Positions 9,539 through 17,596 are shown, counted from the stretch's first letter. The stretch: DNA of 64,000 nt from Candidatus Dormiibacterota bacterium (GCA_003153505.1 PLZA01000044.1:124001-188000); one strand, 5' to 3'. Numbers and translations: made by a program. Notes: generated by a model not told the origin, from the letters alone.

Positions 9539-9950
9539 TTACTAGATATCACACTGCATGCCTCCGGCTGCCCTATCGTTCTCGTCGGAGGGCAATTTGA
9601 TGTCCTGATCACGAATCTTCGCCAGGCGCCGGTGGCGTGAACAATACGAAGTCAATCGGGGGAAGCTGGTGGGTCAGGGATAAAGACTGAGTCGCACTAC
9701 GTCGCGGCAATTCTCCGATGCCAATGCCGAGACCAACCGGAGGTCGGAGCCAGTCGGTCGCTGTCGGTCTGACCGGCCGGTTTGTATCCAGGAGACGGTC
9801 CCAGTCAGCGCTGGTCAGGCCACGTGGGCTTTCCGGAAATGCTTTCGCCAATCGCAGCGTTCACGATTCGAGAGTTCTCGAGGGTCGATGTCGCATCAGT
9901 GGCGGCGTGGTCATGCTCACGATTCGTCTGTGGCACGGTCGCCGGCAGGT
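9539..9950. other. Gene-poor junction between catabolic genes and element genes
   Basis: About 410 bases with no recognisable gene. An open frame of 80 codons exists on the minus strand (9609-9851) but has no ribosome-binding site and no family resemblance. The character of the genes changes here from metabolic to conjugative, so an element boundary or attachment site may be present. No integrase gene or obvious direct repeat was found by eye. Confidence 0.4.
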
Positions 9951-10487
9951 CTAATCAGCGACCGAGTCGAGGGGAGGCGCGTCACGATGCGTGCTCAGGC
10001 ACCGCTGAGCGATGTGTCGAGCGGATTCTGTGTTGACTCGGTGCAGGGCCCCACTCCATCGGATTGCCGAGCTCGGGTCGGTGGCCAGATCGGTGCGGAG
10101 GGCAACGTGCCAGCGACGGAGCGACTGCATCTCGAACACCAGACCTTCGTGGCGATACCAGCAGCTCGGCCAACGTTCGGAGAGGTCGAATGCCATCGCC
10201 ACCCAGTTCACCCAGGCTGCTAGGGAGGCCAGCTCGACGCTCTCCTGGTCGCCATACGATGGCGGAACGATCGCGTCCGCGACAACGGACGCGGCGGAGT
10301 GCTCGGCTGCGTTGAGCAGACGGTCTCGCGCCTCGGCCTCGGACGTGGTGAGAGGACGCTCACGTGCGCCAATCGTCAGGCTGTCGACCAGCCATCGGCG
10401 GGCATCTGCAATGAAGCTGTCGATCCCTTCAAGGCGAAGCTCGATCGCCGCCAGCCGTCGCTCCGCCTCGTCTGCTCGCGCTGTCAT
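9951..10487 (-). CDS. Hypothetical protein, DUF4913-like, coupled to the relaxase
   Basis: The 178-residue product starts with a helical segment (ADEAERRLAAIELRLEGIDSF). A block LASLAAWVNWVAMAFDLSERWPSCWYRHEGLVFEMQSLRRWHVAL follows in parts, with aromatic and tryptophan spacing like the DUF4913 family found next to transfer genes in actinobacterial plasmids. Its ATG overlaps the TGA of the relaxase gene (ATGA, 10484-10487), so the two are co-translated. A relaxosome accessory role is suggested only by position. The family match is by eye and moderate. Confidence 0.55.
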   Translation of the reverse strand: MTARADEAERRLAAIELRLEGIDSFIADARRWLVDSLTIGARERPLTTSEAEARDRLLNAAEHSAASVVADAIVPPSYGDQESVELASLAAWVNWVAMAFDLSERWPSCWYRHEGLVFEMQSLRRWHVALRTDLATDPSSAIRWSGALHRVNTESARHIAQRCLSTHRDAPPLDSVAD

Positions 10488-13426
10488 GGAGACAGTTCTC
10501 CGGGGGCGAGCGACGCCTCGTACTCCAGCTGGGCTGCTTCGAGCATGGCGTCCATGGTTGGCGTGATGACGCCGGCAGTCTTACTGCTCTCGACCATCTT
10601 GCGCACGTCGGCCGCCTTGGCCTGACCCACATCGTCCGCGGCGCGCCGGATCAACGCATGTGCCGCGTGCTCGGAGACGCCCATGTCACGCAGCCAGCCC
10701 TCGAGGCGACGACCCTCTCGCTCAACGAACTCGTGGTCGATCTCCAACGTCGCATCCACCCAAGTCACATCCTGAGGAAGTTCAGACACGCCGAGTATCT
10801 CCAGCAGGGCTCGTTGCGCGTCGGTCGCGGGCGCGTCGAGGTTGGCAGCGCCGGCAACACGGTCGCGGTCTTCCCGCTCATATCGATCGGGATAGTCGAG
10901 CGCCGACTCCTTCTCCTCGCTGCGGCTCCAGGAGTGCACGGTTCGTTCCTCAGCGGTCGGTGATGGCTCCTTCCAGTGCATGATCCCGAGGGGGTCTCGC
11001 TCAAGGGGCGTCGCCACCTCGTAGTGGTGCGTGGCGAGGGTGGCCCTCGACATCGCCGTGTACGTCCACTCGCGGCTGGCGCCATCCGAACCCACCACCA
11101 TCGCGATATCCGCGGTCATGCCCTGGGCCTTATGGACGGTGAGGGCGTAGCCGCGGTCGAGAGCGTCGTATTGCCTGGTATCGATGGTCACCTGGCCGTG
11201 GTCTGGACGCTCGAGGGTCAGCGTGCCCCGTTCAGGATCGACGCTGGTGACGACGCCACGGGTGCCGTTGCGTACCCCGGCGTGACGATCGTTGGTCAGG
11301 CAGACGATCCGGTCGCCCGCCTGGTAGTCCTTGTCCCTCACGCTCAGCGCCGGTCCGTGCACGCGTCCGTCCTCCACAGCCCTGGCGCGGGCGAGCTCGT
11401 TGAGCGTTTCCACCTCGTCCCGACGGCGGGCGAGCATGATCGCGTCGAGGCCGCTGGCGCTCAGAGCGCCGTGATGCGCGACCATCTCCGCCCGACGTTC
11501 CGGTGCCGACGGTGCAATGTGGACCCGGTCGTGTCGCATGTACTCGCGGTACGCCGCGCGCGCTTCGGCGTCGCGCAGCAGGGCGAGCGTCGCCCGTTCC
11601 CACGGATCCACTTGGCGAATGTTCTCGGTGAGCTCGACCTTGCCGATGCGCTCGCCAAGCGTGCGCAGCGGCGCCCCGGCCTCAATGGGCTGCAGCTGTT
11701 TGGGATCGCCGACCAGCACCAGCTTGGCGTCGTCCCGCGCCGAGAGCGAGACCAGCTCGGCGAGCTGACGGTCGCCGAGCATCCCAGCCTCGTCCACTAC
11801 CAGCACACCTCCAAAGGGGAGGTGGTCCATCTGCAGTTCGTTGAGCATTCCCGCCACCGTCCACGACGGGATGGCCGATCCCTCCTCAAGCCCCTGGGCC
11901 GCCTTGCCGGCCAGCGCACAGCCGACAACTTGAATGCCGCTCGCCTGCAGGGCTTCGCCGCACGCCTCGAGCGCATACGTCTTGCCCACCCCCGCCGCGC
12001 CCTCGATGATCACGACGCCGGCGGACGTGCGGCAGACGGCATCGACCATCGTCCGCTGATCGCGGGTCAGCGTTGGCCGCGATGCAACGGCCGCCGCGAT
12101 GTGCGCATCGCGCGCCACACCGACGTCGGCGTGAGCCCGCTCCTGGGCGGTGCTGAGCATCCGCTCCTCGAGGAGGAGCATCTCCGGCGTGGTGTAGCGG
12201 AGGTCGCGGCCGGACTCGATCCAACGCATGATCGTGTCGACCTCCACCTCGCCGTCCCGCGCGCTGGGGAGCAGTGCCACCACCGCATCGCGGTCGGCCA
12301 GGATTTCGTCGGCCGTCGTCTCGATGCGACTCCGGCTCATGCCCAGGGGTGCGTGCGCGGCAATGCCGCGGATCAGTTCGCGGCGGGTGAAGGTTGCCGA
12401 TTGGGCGGTGAGTCCGTGGACACCGAGGATCTCGGTGGGATCGCGCACGTCGAGCTGGCGAGGCAGCAGAGCATCGGGTTCGCGGTGCATCAGGTCGCCC
12501 ACGCTCGCGCTGTCGAGTCCGACGCTGCCCGCACGCTCACGCCATCGTGCGAAGAGATCCTCGGTGGCAACGATCTCGCGCTTGCTCTCCCGAGTGTCGA
12601 GCGTGGCCACCTCCCGGCCGCTGGCCGACTCGATGGCCATCGCCCTTGCCGCGGCGTCGATCTGTTGGGACCGCCGCGAGAACTCGCGGCGCTGCGCCTC
12701 CGTGATCCCGACGACGGCGAAGTATCCCTTGCCGTCGACCACGGTCGAGATCCCCAGTTCCCGCACCAGGCGATCGCGCCACTCCGCCTGTGCGATCGCG
12801 CCAGCCGCGGCAGCGTGGCGGTACACCGGTTCGCTGTACAGCTGCCCCCAGGTGCCGTCCAGCCGCTGCGCCCAATTGGGCACCGTCAGGTGGGTGTGCA
12901 GCTGTGGATCGACCGTGACAGTGCCGGTGGCCGGATCGGTCACGGGACGAGCGGTGCGGTGCACGAACTCGGCCATCACCAGGCGGGCGCGCACCGGTTC
13001 CGCGCGTTTGCTCACGGCGTTGAACTGCCGCGCCCAGCCGGCGTGCGCCTGAAGGTACTCGGCGGCAGCGCGCACGCCCTCGTCGTGGATGCGCAGGATG
13101 GTCGTGCGAGTGTGGTCGTCGCCGAGCGCGTAGAGGATGCTCACGTCCTTGGGTGCGGAGACTGCGACGTCGAAGGCGACCACGTGCTGACGCGACCAGT
13201 GGCGTCCCAGATCCTCCGCGGTGTTCGGATGCTTGCCGCTGAGGACCGCGGCGAAGTCGGTGTCGGTGACCTCGCCGCGCAGACCGAGCGCCTCCGCCCC
13301 AAGACCGCGCCAGCGGCCCGGCGACTCGCCACGGGCGGTGTAGTACTCGAGTTGCTGATCGGCCACGGCCTCGCGCAGGTAGCGCACCGCCTGCTCGACG
13401 CTGGTGAGTTTGCCGATGGAAATCAC
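10484..13426 (-). CDS. MobF-family conjugative relaxase/helicase (TrwC/TraA-like)
   Basis: A 980-residue relaxase that would nick oriT and unwind the transferred strand. The N-terminal TrwC domain (about 1-300) starts VISIGKLTS, with a tyrosine pair at LEYYTARGESPGRW, FDVAVSAPKDVSILYAL, and metal-binding histidines in DPQLHTHL (His177, His179). The second half is a RecD2-like helicase with Walker A EGAAGVGKT (Lys482), VVDEAGM Walker B, GDPKQLQP motif III and a C-terminal ALTVHKAQG motif. A coiled, charged tail follows. The GTG start is preceded by GGAGGC almost without spacing, and it lies exactly where transcription from the tandem-repeat promoter at 13434-13467 should start, so the mRNA may be leaderless. 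Full length for the family. Confidence 0.93.
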   Translation of the reverse strand: MISIGKLTSVEQAVRYLREAVADQQLEYYTARGESPGRWRGLGAEALGLRGEVTDTDFAAVLSGKHPNTAEDLGRHWSRQHVVAFDVAVSAPKDVSILYALGDDHTRTTILRIHDEGVRAAAEYLQAHAGWARQFNAVSKRAEPVRARLVMAEFVHRTARPVTDPATGTVTVDPQLHTHLTVPNWAQRLDGTWGQLYSEPVYRHAAAAGAIAQAEWRDRLVRELGISTVVDGKGYFAVVGITEAQRREFSRRSQQIDAAARAMAIESASGREVATLDTRESKREIVATEDLFARWRERAGSVGLDSASVGDLMHREPDALLPRQLDVRDPTEILGVHGLTAQSATFTRRELIRGIAAHAPLGMSRSRIETTADEILADRDAVVALLPSARDGEVEVDTIMRWIESGRDLRYTTPEMLLLEERMLSTAQERAHADVGVARDAHIAAAVASRPTLTRDQRTMVDAVCRTSAGVVIIEGAAGVGKTYALEACGEALQASGIQVVGCALAGKAAQGLEEGSAIPSWTVAGMLNELQMDHLPFGGVLVVDEAGMLGDRQLAELVSLSARDDAKLVLVGDPKQLQPIEAGAPLRTLGERIGKVELTENIRQVDPWERATLALLRDAEARAAYREYMRHDRVHIAPSAPERRAEMVAHHGALSASGLDAIMLARRRDEVETLNELARARAVEDGRVHGPALSVRDKDYQAGDRIVCLTNDRHAGVRNGTRGVVTSVDPERGTLTLERPDHGQVTIDTRQYDALDRGYALTVHKAQGMTADIAMVVGSDGASREWTYTAMSRATLATHHYEVATPLERDPLGIMHWKEPSPTAEERTVHSWSRSEEKESALDYPDRYEREDRDRVAGAANLDAPATDAQRALLEILGVSELPQDVTWVDATLEIDHEFVEREGRRLEGWLRDMGVSEHAAHALIRRAADDVGQAKAADVRKMVESSKTAGVITPTMDAMLEAAQLEYEASLAPGELSP

Positions 13427-13433
13427 GCCTCCG

Positions 13434-13467
13434 AGCGTACTGGCAAAGCGCTCACAGATCGCTTACA
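13434..13467 (-). promoter_or_regulatory. Tandem-repeat promoter A (relaxase)
   Basis: On the minus strand TGTAAGCG-ATC-TGTGAGCG (13467-13449) is followed, 17 bp after the second repeat starts, by TACGCT (13439-13434). The relaxase GTG lies at offset 42 from the first repeat base, 7 bp past the hexamer. The same layout recurs at 16052-16085, 35493-35526 and 56362-56396. Confidence 0.75.
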
Positions 13468-13560
13468 CTTTCGGTCGAAAACGGGGTCAAAACCGCAGGT
13501 GAAAGTGTGTGTGAGATATAGGCGTGGGGCAGTGCTGCAGGGATGAGGAGGGCGGAGATG

Positions 13561-13605
13561 ATGGGGTGTCGGATGAATGCGAGGCGTGAGGAGTTGAGCT
13601 GGTGA
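13561..13605 (+). CDS. Possible short leader ORF coupled to the next gene
   Basis: ATG 13561 opens a 14-codon frame ending in TGA at 13603-13605. This overlaps the next gene's ATG as TGATG. GGAGG (13548-13552) sits 8 nt before it; ATG 13558 is an alternative start. Arrangement suggests translational coupling or a short leader peptide; the peptide itself has no recognisable feature. Confidence 0.35.
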   Translation: MGCRMNARREELSW

Positions 13606-14396
13606 TGGCGGTGGAGATGGTGATGCCGGCGACGCTGCATGGAGTGGCGGGGCTGGAGCGGGACTGGGAGGGCCCGGGTCCCCGCTTCGTGCAGATCACC
13701 GCGCGCTATCACAACCGCTGCGGTGGCTGCGACGGTGAGGCGCCGGTTGGCACCGGCATCATCTACGACCGGCTCGAGCGCCACCCGTACCACCCGGGAT
13801 GCGCGTGGGTCGCGATCGAGCAGCCCCCCTGGCTGATCCCCGTCTTCGCCGGTGATGCGCCGGCCCCGGGGCAGGTGGTGGCACATCCCAGCTACGGCTG
13901 GCTCGTGTGCGTGCGTGTGGCGGGGCGGACCTGGGCGGACAACGGCGTGAGCGCTGGGAGCGTCGTCGGCGTGGCCGCTCGCCGGGCGCTCCCCGAAGAG
14001 GTCGAGCTGGCGCAATGGCGGGCGTACGCTGGCATAGGCGATGAGGCCGAGTGGTCCTGGCTGCAGCCAGAGCACGTGGGCGACATCGCGGAGTCCGTCG
14101 CGGAGTTCACGGGCTGGCCGATCGCGCGCATGGCGCGCGAGCCCGCACACTTCGTCGCGCCTCACCCCGGCGGGCTGTTCGTGTTCGGCGAGGTCACGCC
14201 GCTCGATGAGACCGACCGCTGGATCGCGGCGGATCCCGAGGAGCGCTCGCTATATCAGCGCGGCTATCGCTGGTGCCGCTGCTACTCGGTGCAGTGCCTG
14301 ACCGGTGAGGAGGGCCATGTCCAGCTCGGCTCGGTCATTCCCGTGACTCGAGCCCAGTTCGACGCGGCCAATCAGCGGGGCTGGACGCTGCGTTAG
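13605..14396 (+). CDS. Hypothetical protein with putative N-terminal zinc site
   Basis: The product (about 263 residues) is not recognised. Residues about 28-62 contain a RYHNRCGGCDGEAPVGTG segment and then RHPYHPGC, a Cys/Cys...His/Cys spacing that could bind zinc. The rest is rich in tryptophan and charged residues, with WLQPEHVGDIAESVAEFTGWP and a C-terminal EGHVQLGSVIPVTRAQFDAAN. ATG 13605 overlaps the stop of a short upstream frame, and GAGGAG (13588-13593) lies 11 nt before it; GTG 13602 is possible. It is transcribed divergently from the relaxase within the element. Codon bias, a zinc-like motif and the ribosome site support a real gene; function is unknown. Confidence 0.7.
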   Translation: MAVEMVMPATLHGVAGLERDWEGPGPRFVQITARYHNRCGGCDGEAPVGTGIIYDRLERHPYHPGCAWVAIEQPPWLIPVFAGDAPAPGQVVAHPSYGWLVCVRVAGRTWADNGVSAGSVVGVAARRALPEEVELAQWRAYAGIGDEAEWSWLQPEHVGDIAESVAEFTGWPIARMAREPAHFVAPHPGGLFVFGEVTPLDETDRWIAADPEERSLYQRGYRWCRCYSVQCLTGEEGHVQLGSVIPVTRAQFDAANQRGWTLR

Positions 14397-14856
14397 CCGA
14401 CCGTCTGTCCTCTGCGTGTACGTGTCGTGACGTGGCGCGGTGCTCGCGACTGTCGCGGAGGCAGCGATGCGTGCGAGGCACGCGGGGACCGCGAGGTCCG
14501 CGACATTGCGTCAATGCGCTGCCCGCGCGAGTGTCGCAATACGCGCGAAGGGGGCGAGGCAGGGGCTGGCAACGTCATGCCCGAGATGCGCGACACATGC
14601 GTCATCAGAGGCGTGCGCACGGCCCGCGGAAGGCGCACGCTCCGCAAACCTGGCGACATTCGCGAACGACGCGAAGTGCGCGGAGCCCGCCGGATTGAGT
14701 CGATGCGCGCGACGAGCGTCCGGCGCGCAGCCCGCGGCGCACGCCGGACGCGCAGCAAACGCGACATCAGCCGTGTGCGAACCATGGGGACAGATGCGCG
14801 CTTGAGCGATCTCGTGAGCCACACCCGGCCAGCGCGCCGCTCCGCGGCAGCGTTGG
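14397..14856. other. GC-rich tract dense in TCGCG/CGCGA words, no supported gene
   Basis: About 460 bases open in several frames on both strands because stop codons are rare. The translations are low-complexity Arg- or Ala-rich with no start context. The DNA is crowded with short words such as the perfect palindrome CGCGAC-T-GTCGCG (14445-14457) and TTCGCGAA near 14660. It lies directly downstream of the parA/RHH pair, and similar words occur upstream of parA, so it may be part of a centromere. That is inference. Confidence 0.4.
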
Positions 14857-15204
14857 TCAGATCGTCTGTGCTGTGGAGTCCTCGGGGTTGGTGCCTAGCG
14901 CCCGGACCGGGCGTCGGAGGCTTGCCTTGCCGCCACGTGTTGGGAATGGCCGCCCGCGCTCGTACTCCAGGTCATCGACCGCCGCAGCCAGCGCCTGGGT
15001 TGCGAGATCGGTCAACGTGAGCCCCGGAGTCCAGTACACGGCGTTGCGCGCGCGCTCGAGGACCTCGGGGTCGAGTGACACCCCCACCGTGATCGTCCGA
15101 GCGGAACGCGACACTTCACGCTGCGCCGGCGGCGCCGTGGAGGTGGATAGAAACACCGCAGCGAGGGGGTCTGCTCCCAGAGTGCTGTCACGCGGCCGGC
15201 GCAT
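14857..15204 (-). CDS. Ribbon-helix-helix partner of ParA (centromere-binding candidate)
   Basis: The 115-residue product has a short disordered N-terminus and then a ribbon-helix-helix fold: TITVGVSLDPEVLERARNA (strand and first helix) and LTLTDLATQALAAAVDDLE (second helix), ending in a basic RPFPTR tail. Small RHH proteins encoded directly after a ParA gene are the DNA-binding partners of type Ib partition loci. They bind repeats upstream of the operon and repress it. Its start overlaps the parA 3' end by 17 bases, supporting one transcript. Confidence in the fold is high; the partition role follows from context. Confidence 0.8.
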   Translation of the reverse strand: MRRPRDSTLGADPLAAVFLSTSTAPPAQREVSRSARTITVGVSLDPEVLERARNAVYWTPGLTLTDLATQALAAAVDDLEYERGRPFPTRGGKASLRRPVRALGTNPEDSTAQTI

Positions 15205-15961
15205 GGCAAATCTCCTGCGCGATCACCTCGCAGGCGAGGCTGCGGTAGTCGGCGGCGCCGCTGCAGCGCGGGTCGTATTGGGTGATGGGCTGCCCGAACG
15301 ACGGACACTCTGCGAGGCGCACGTTCTCGCGGATGACCGTGCTGAAGACCAGGTCGCCGAAGCGTCCGCGCAGGCGCTCCACTACCTCGGGACCATGCCG
15401 GGTGCGGGCATCGACCCGGCACGCCACGATGCCGCTCACGCGCAGCCGGGGGTTGACGCGCTCACGGGCGGCCTCGACGCCGCGCAGCAGTTGGACGAGG
15501 CCGGCCACTGCCATGACGTGTGCCTCAACCGGGATGAACAGCTCCTCGACGCTGGCGAGGGCGTTGGCGGTGAGCGCACCGAGCGCCGGCGGACAGTCGA
15601 CCACCAGGTAGTCCCAGCGGTCGGGGAGGTCGCCGATGAGCTGGGCGAGCCGGCCCTCACCGGCGCGTATCTCGGCCAGTCTGCGCTCGGCGCCCAGGAG
15701 CCACATCGACGACGGCACGATGTCGAGCCCGAGGGTGCCGGTGTGGTGGACGGCATCGGATAACCGAATTCCCCCGAGGAGCGCGTCGAGCAGCGTGCGC
15801 GATTCCGTAGGGGCGGCCACCCACGCCGAGGCCGACGCCTGCGGATCGAGGTCGATCAGAAGGACGTGCCGTCCGGTCTCGGCCAGCGCGGCGCTGAGGC
15901 TGACGGCGGTGGTGGTCTTGCCGGAACCGCCCTTGTGATTGACGGTGGCGATGGTGCGCAT
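15188..15961 (-). CDS. parA: ParA-family partition ATPase
   Basis: A 257-residue ParA/MinD-type ATPase. The deviant Walker A KGGSGKTT occupies residues 10-17 with the signature lysine, followed by LLIDLDPQASASAWVA, DYLVVDCPPALGALTANAL (Walker B) and VEAHVMAVAGLVQLLRGVE. Such proteins pattern DNA cargo over the nucleoid using a centromere-bound partner, here the following RHH gene. The absence of an N-terminal HTH matches small type Ib ParAs. The tandem-repeat promoter at 16052-16085 lies about 90 bp upstream, and the intervening leader holds three TCGCGA words, a candidate centromere/operator. Confidence 0.93.
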   Translation of the reverse strand: MRTIATVNHKGGSGKTTTAVSLSAALAETGRHVLLIDLDPQASASAWVAAPTESRTLLDALLGGIRLSDAVHHTGTLGLDIVPSSMWLLGAERRLAEIRAGEGRLAQLIGDLPDRWDYLVVDCPPALGALTANALASVEELFIPVEAHVMAVAGLVQLLRGVEAARERVNPRLRVSGIVACRVDARTRHGPEVVERLRGRFGDLVFSTVIRENVRLAECPSFGQPITQYDPRCSGAADYRSLACEVIAQEICHAPAA

Positions 15962-15989
15962 GGCTGCGATGCCTCCCAGATCGTCGACC

Positions 15990-16039
15990 TCGCGAAGCCC
16001 GCGCGAGTCGCGAACATCGCGGGACCCGCGGAGTCGCGA
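15990..16039. repeat. TCGCGA repeats upstream of parA, candidate parS/operator
   Basis: The palindrome TCGCGA occurs at 15990-15995, 16008-16013 and 16034-16039, between the parA start and its promoter, in a GC-rich leader. Type Ib partition sites commonly lie here. The spacing is irregular (18 and 26 bp), so the assignment is tentative. Confidence 0.4.
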
Positions 16040-16051
16040 GATTCAGCGAAC

Positions 16052-16085
16052 ACGATAGCGTCCGCGCGCTCACAGAGCGCTTACA
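16052..16085 (-). promoter_or_regulatory. Tandem-repeat promoter B (parA)
   Basis: On the minus strand TGTAAGCG-CTC-TGTGAGCG (16085-16067) is identical over 19 bases to the site before the transfer operon. TATCGT (16057-16052) follows at the same 17-bp offset. Unlike the relaxase case, parA has a leader of roughly 80 nt. The site also lies 41 bp upstream of the divergent OB-fold gene and could affect both. Confidence 0.75.
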
Positions 16086-16113
16086 TTTCTATCGGGTACG
16101 CACCGTGCTCGGC

Positions 16114-16119
16114 TAGGCT
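16114..16119 (+). promoter_or_regulatory. -10 element of a leaderless gene
   Basis: TAGGCT is followed after six bases by the GTG start at 16126, the spacing expected if transcription begins on the start codon. No good -35 hexamer is seen at the proper distance. Confidence 0.45.
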
Positions 16120-16125
16120 GAGTAG

Positions 16126-16545
16126 GTGAGTGTCAATGCCGTGTGTCTGATCGGCTTGGTGGCTGTCCGTCCGATGTGGGACCGGGAGTCGTCGTTGGCA
16201 TCGGTGCTTGTCGTCACCGCTGGAGGCGATGGAGCGTTCCGCGAGCGCCATCGGGTTGTCGTCGACGGGTCGATCGCAGAGGTGGCGCTGGCGCTCGGCG
16301 TGGGGCAGCAAGTCTTCGCGGCCGGCACCGTGCAGCGCGATCACAGGAGCCGCGTGATCATCGTGGCACGTGACCTGTGGCCAATCGGGGGCGTGCCGAG
16401 GGAGACGGCGGTCGGCGTTGCGATTGGAACGCATGCGTCACCTCGCGAGCACCAGCGAGCCGGGCACTGGCGTCGTATTTCGATCGGCGGTCCTCGAGAA
16501 CGCCTGGTCTGGGTACGGACGACCACGGTCAGGCGTGGTCGCTGA
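16126..16545 (+). CDS. OB-fold-like small protein, possible ssDNA-binding protein
   Basis: The 139-residue product reads as beta-rich in its first 95 residues: NAVCLIGLVAVRPMW, LASVLVVTAGG, ERHRVVVDGSIAEVALAL, QQVFAAGTVQRD and SRVIIVARDLWPIGG. The strand order and the G-x-V/T-x-x pattern resemble the OB folds of SSB-type proteins, but the aromatic ssDNA-contact residues are not obvious. The C-terminal third is basic and likely disordered. It is transcribed divergently from parA, with no ribosome-binding site, consistent with leaderless translation from GTG. A role in element DNA processing or conjugative SSB function is an inference; real coding status is likely. Confidence 0.55.
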   Translation: MSVNAVCLIGLVAVRPMWDRESSLASVLVVTAGGDGAFRERHRVVVDGSIAEVALALGVGQQVFAAGTVQRDHRSRVIIVARDLWPIGGVPRETAVGVAIGTHASPREHQRAGHWRRISIGGPRERLVWVRTTTVRRGR

Positions 16546-16586
16546 CGGCGGCCGGCCCAGCCCGGGGTGCACCGTTCGCAGCGCCG

Positions 16587-16796
16587 TCAGCGAGTCGATC
16601 GATGGGATCTGGAGTCGATGCTTGCGGCATCGCCGTCGTGGCGATGGAGAATGGGGTTGTCCCGGTTCAACTCCTCATCAACCCCTGCGTCAACGCAGGC
16701 GCGGCAGAAGAACCGGCTGGTGCGCGCCCCGCCGCAGGCGATGCACTGATTCCACCATTCGGCAGCGTGGTCGTCGGGGATGATCGTTGCGGTCAT
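16587..16796 (-). CDS. Small zinc-ribbon-like protein
   Basis: A 69-residue protein starting at ATG 16796, chosen because AAGGAGA lies 8 nt upstream. It holds two knuckles, C-x-x-C (QCIACGG) and C-x-x-C (FFCRACVDAG), typical of a four-cysteine zinc ribbon, and then an acidic/His-rich tail. Upstream is a hairpin leader of the kind shared by four other minus-strand genes of the element. Function unknown; small zinc ribbons of this size are frequent among accessory genes of actinobacterial plasmids and may regulate or bind nucleic acid. Confidence 0.7.
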   Translation of the reverse strand: MTATIIPDDHAAEWWNQCIACGGARTSRFFCRACVDAGVDEELNRDNPILHRHDGDAASIDSRSHRSTR

Positions 16797-16847
16797 CTCG
16801 GGTCTCCTTCGTGCGGTTGATGCATGCAAGCTCTCGGCCCGGACGCC

Positions 16848-16899
16848 GCTGCGCTGTCAGGGGCGCGGTTCGTGCGTCAGCTCGAACCCGGTGCGCAGC
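16848..16899 (-). promoter_or_regulatory. Leader hairpin before the zinc-ribbon gene
   Basis: GCTGCGC (16848-16854) pairs with GCGCAGC (16893-16899), and GGTTCG (16867-16872) pairs with CGAACC (16883-16888) inside it, 52-103 nt upstream of ATG 16796. The ribosome-binding context GCATCAACCGCACGAAGGAG resembles those of SSB and ParB. Confidence 0.55.
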
Positions 16900-17045
16900 A
16901 CGTCACCCTTGACAGAAGGAGCAGCGGCGGGAGGGACCCTGCTGCATGCGTCGGCCGGGCGGAGGAGCCGCGACGCGATCGCGTGGCCGAGCGCGCGCTG
17001 CCCGCGAGCGTGCTGGCGTCTCGCCACGACGCGCAGGCCGGCGCC

Positions 17046-17501
17046 TCACTCCCACCCCTCCTCAGAACGGAAGGAGAAGTGCTCGGTGTCGGTCACGATA
17101 ATGTGATCCAACAGCGGGAGGCCGACGATCTGCGCAGCATTGCGCAGCGCCGCGGTGACGACGCGATCCGCACGCGACGGTGTTGCGTCGGCAGATGGAT
17201 GGTTGTGGCAGACGATCAATCCCGCAGCGTTCGCGCAGAGTGCCGGCACGAGCACGTCGCGGGGTTGCAGGCGGGCCGCATTGATCGTGCCTCGCGCCAC
17301 CTCGGCGTAGCCGCTGATGCGATTCCGGGCGTTGATGAAGAGCACCAGGATGCACTCGGTGATCTCCTCACCGATGATGTGCCGGGCGATGTCGACAGCC
17401 TCACGCGGACTGTTGACCGGCGCGTGGTTGGGATACGTCGGATCAGCGTCGCGGACGACCGAGAACGAGTAGCGGCGGGTGGTGACGCGAACTGCGGGCA
17501 T
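17046..17501 (-). CDS. RadC-like JAMM/MPN metalloprotease-fold protein
   Basis: The product is 151 residues from ATG 17501 (GGAGAG 5 nt upstream); an open extension to 17645 has no site. It has the RadC/JAB fold. SPREAVDIARHIIGEE precedes the core strand ECILVLFINARNRI, then GTINAARLQPRDVLVPAL and the metal motif HNHPSADATPSRAD (His99, His101, Asp112). The helix-hairpin-helix domain of chromosomal RadC is absent, as in the short versions encoded by plasmids, phages and islands. The biochemical role of such proteins is unsettled. It is one of five minus-strand genes with the shared hairpin leader. Confidence 0.85.
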   Translation of the reverse strand: MPAVRVTTRRYSFSVVRDADPTYPNHAPVNSPREAVDIARHIIGEEITECILVLFINARNRISGYAEVARGTINAARLQPRDVLVPALCANAAGLIVCHNHPSADATPSRADRVVTAALRNAAQIVGLPLLDHIIVTDTEHFSFRSEEGWE

Positions 17502-17564
17502 GGTGGCTCTCCGTTGCTGTGGATTCAACGCCCACGGGCCGGCAGGTGTCGCCGGCGCGGAAGA

Positions 17565-17596
17565 GGCCCGAGCCGCAGGCGAGCTCGTCTTGGGCC
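17565..17596 (-). promoter_or_regulatory. Leader hairpin before the JAMM gene
   Basis: GGCCC (17565-17569) pairs with GGGCC (17592-17596), with an inner GAG/CTC, 64-95 nt upstream of ATG 17501. The loop-side word GCCGCAGGCGA plus CTCGTCTTGGG is shared with the SSB leader. The rest of the 315-base gap to ardC holds no supported gene. Confidence 0.6.

Noticed and set aside
10976-13546. 856-codon open frame on the plus strand
   Set aside because: It is the antisense shadow of the relaxase, which has all family motifs; the translation is low-complexity and His/Arg/Ala-rich.
14427-15020. Arg-rich 197-codon frame (plus) and Ala-rich frame (minus)
   Set aside because: Several frames are open together because stops are rare in this GC-rich tract; repetitive composition and no start context.
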